64,000 nucleotides of DNA from Gordius sp. MW1 (lineage: Eukaryota > Nematomorpha > Gordioida > Gordea > Gordiidae): contig OZ038530.1 in NCBI GenBank assembly GCA_964036665.1, positions 2,356,001 to 2,420,000 on the forward strand, in the 5' to 3' direction. This document shows, piece by piece, positions 63,255 through 64,000 of the stretch. The notes beneath the pieces are model-generated. The model saw only the letters and a program-made list of their open reading frames with translations. It made no database searches and was not told the origin of the DNA. Each line of letters starts with the position of its first letter. The stretch's first letter is position 1. The position numbers and the translations under genes are program-made.

Positions 63255-64000
63255 TCATGATTTCAAAGTAATAGTTTTCTGATTCTGATAAATTTTTACT
63301 TTTTATCATCGAAACCACGTCTGAAAACGACAACTTTCATCGGATGCATACGGTTGAAAGGAAAATATGTGAAAAATTTTGAGGTAAAAATATTTATTTT
63401 TTTCGATTCTATGTGAAAGAGCATGAAAAAATATATAAGAGTAAGCCAATTTGAGAATCCTATTATCCTCGATTGTATTCCGAAAAGAGGTTTTAAGATG
63501 CGAGAACTATCATTTTGACAAAAGACAACGTTTTATTGTTGCGATTAGTTTGTTGTATCGCAACGTGAGTGCTTAATTTTTGAAAACTGCTCTATGCGAT
63601 CATGATTTCAAAGTAATGGTTTTTAGATTCTGATAAATTTTTACTTGGGATCATAGAAACCACGTCTGAAAACGACAACTTTCATCGGATGAATGCGGTT
63701 CAAAGAAAAATATGTGAAAAATTTTGAGGTAAAAATATTTCTTTTTTTCGATTCTATGTGAAAGAGCGTAAAAAAATATATAAAAGTAAGCCAATTTAAG
63801 AATCCTATTATCCTCGATTGACTTCCGCAAAGAGGTTTTAAGCTGCGAGAACTATCATTTTGACAAAATGCAACGTTTTATTGTTGCGATTAGTTACTTG
63901 TATCGCAACGTGAGTGCTTAATTTTTCAAAAATGCACTATGCGATCATGATTTCAAAGTAATAGTTTTCAGATTCTGATAAATTTTTACTTGGGATCATA
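63255..64000 (+). repeat. Right-end monomers and a truncated last copy
   Basis: Monomers start at 63255 and 63600, followed by a 56-bp partial copy from 63945 that is cut by the window end. Monomer 63600 combines type A entry, GATGAATGCGG, ATTTCTTTTT, AATTTAAGAATCC, AAAATGCAACG and GTTACTTG, marks found in different families elsewhere. The array clearly continues beyond the window. Confidence 0.8.

Larger units (their letters stand above)
1..64000 (+). repeat. Satellite DNA array, ~344-bp monomer, about 186 copies, all head to tail
   Basis: The window consists only of a ~344-bp unit repeated in one orientation. With TCATGATTT as monomer start I placed 186 full monomers and a 56-bp partial copy at the right end. 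Every monomer carries the same ordered landmarks: TCATGATTTCAAAGTAATAG, AACCACGTCTGAAAACGAC, TACGGTT, the AT-rich stretch around ATATTTATTTTT, TATATAAAAG or TATATAAGAG, GAGAATCCTATTATCC, GCGAGAACTATCATTTTG, and the dyad GTTGCGAT/ATCGCAAC. G+C is about 30% in the monomer counted. There is no unique DNA, no transposon and no plausible gene. Unit length, tandem order and homogenised variants are typical of eukaryotic satellite DNA; 300-360 bp is a common satellite length class, close to two nucleosome repeats. I do not recognise the family. Whether it is centromeric, pericentromeric or elsewhere cannot be told from sequence alone. Confidence 0.98.

Noticed and set aside
1-64000. CRISPR array
   Set aside because: The repeated unit is ~344 bp and contiguous, with no short repeat/unique spacer alternation and no cas genes.
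1-64000. Transposon or helitron origin of the monomer
   Set aside because: There are no terminal inverted repeats, target duplications or coding remnants at unit edges. The 8-bp dyad is internal and too short to define an element.
1-64000. Dimeric 2 x 172-bp origin of the monomer
   Set aside because: By eye I found no convincing similarity between the two halves. An alignment of the halves would be needed to settle it.
1-64000. tRNA, rRNA, telomere repeats or a bacterial gene cluster
   Set aside because: No such sequence is visible anywhere. Every segment is accounted for by the satellite monomer.

Overview
The whole 64 kb window is one uninterrupted tandem array of an AT-rich satellite repeat. 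Taking the TCATGATTT motif as an arbitrary monomer start, I placed 186 complete head-to-tail monomers plus a 56-bp piece of the next one at 63945-64000. All lie in the same orientation. Most monomers are 344-346 bp, and the outliers (319, 334 and 341-343 bp) are explained by small private deletions. One monomer length counted by hand (5221-5565) is about 30% G+C. I see no unique sequence, no flank, no inserted transposon and no credible gene. The array runs off both ends. This is eukaryotic heterochromatin of the centromeric, pericentromeric, subtelomeric or sex/B-chromosome kind. I do not recognise the satellite family and cannot name the species.

Monomers fall into three main haplotypes whose variants are linked along the repeat. 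Type A has junction GAAAACTGCTCTATGCGATC, then TTTTTAGATTC. Type B has junction CAAAAATGCACTATGCGATC, then TTTCTGATT, TTTCTAATT or TTTAAAATT. Type C has junction GAAAATGGCTCTATGCAATC, then TTTCAGATTC. Further downstream, GGTTGAAAGG usually goes with GCATGAAA and CCGAAAAGAGG/AGATGCG. GGTTCAAAGA usually goes with GCATAAAA (sometimes GCGTAAAA) and CCGCAAAGAGG/AGCTGCG. GCATACGGTTGAAAGA goes with GCGTAAAA and CCGCAAAGAGG.

Above the monomer, the array is a mosaic of multi-monomer (higher-order) units whose length changes along the window. From left to right: 1-4791 is mixed with short 4-monomer echoes. 4792-14747 is an 11-12-monomer unit copied once, with a 6-monomer tandem duplication nested in the second copy. 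14748-25063 is an 8-monomer unit in about 3.5 copies. 25064-36840 is an 11-monomer unit in four copies, one with 6 monomers deleted. 36701-37734 is transitional. 37735-43948 is a 9-monomer unit in two copies. 43949-49462 is mixed. 49463-57050 is another 11-monomer unit in two copies, each holding a nested 4-monomer echo. 57051-64000 is mixed and includes a 2.76-kb second copy of 47049-49807. Adjacent copies differ by only a handful of bases over 3-4 kb, which points to recent unequal exchange or amplification.

The window encodes no gene system. What merits attention is the array's fine structure: recombinant monomers with locatable exchange intervals, a conserved 8-bp stem with a variable loop in nearly every monomer, a TATA-like element per monomer, and strongly conserved cores that could be protein-binding sites.
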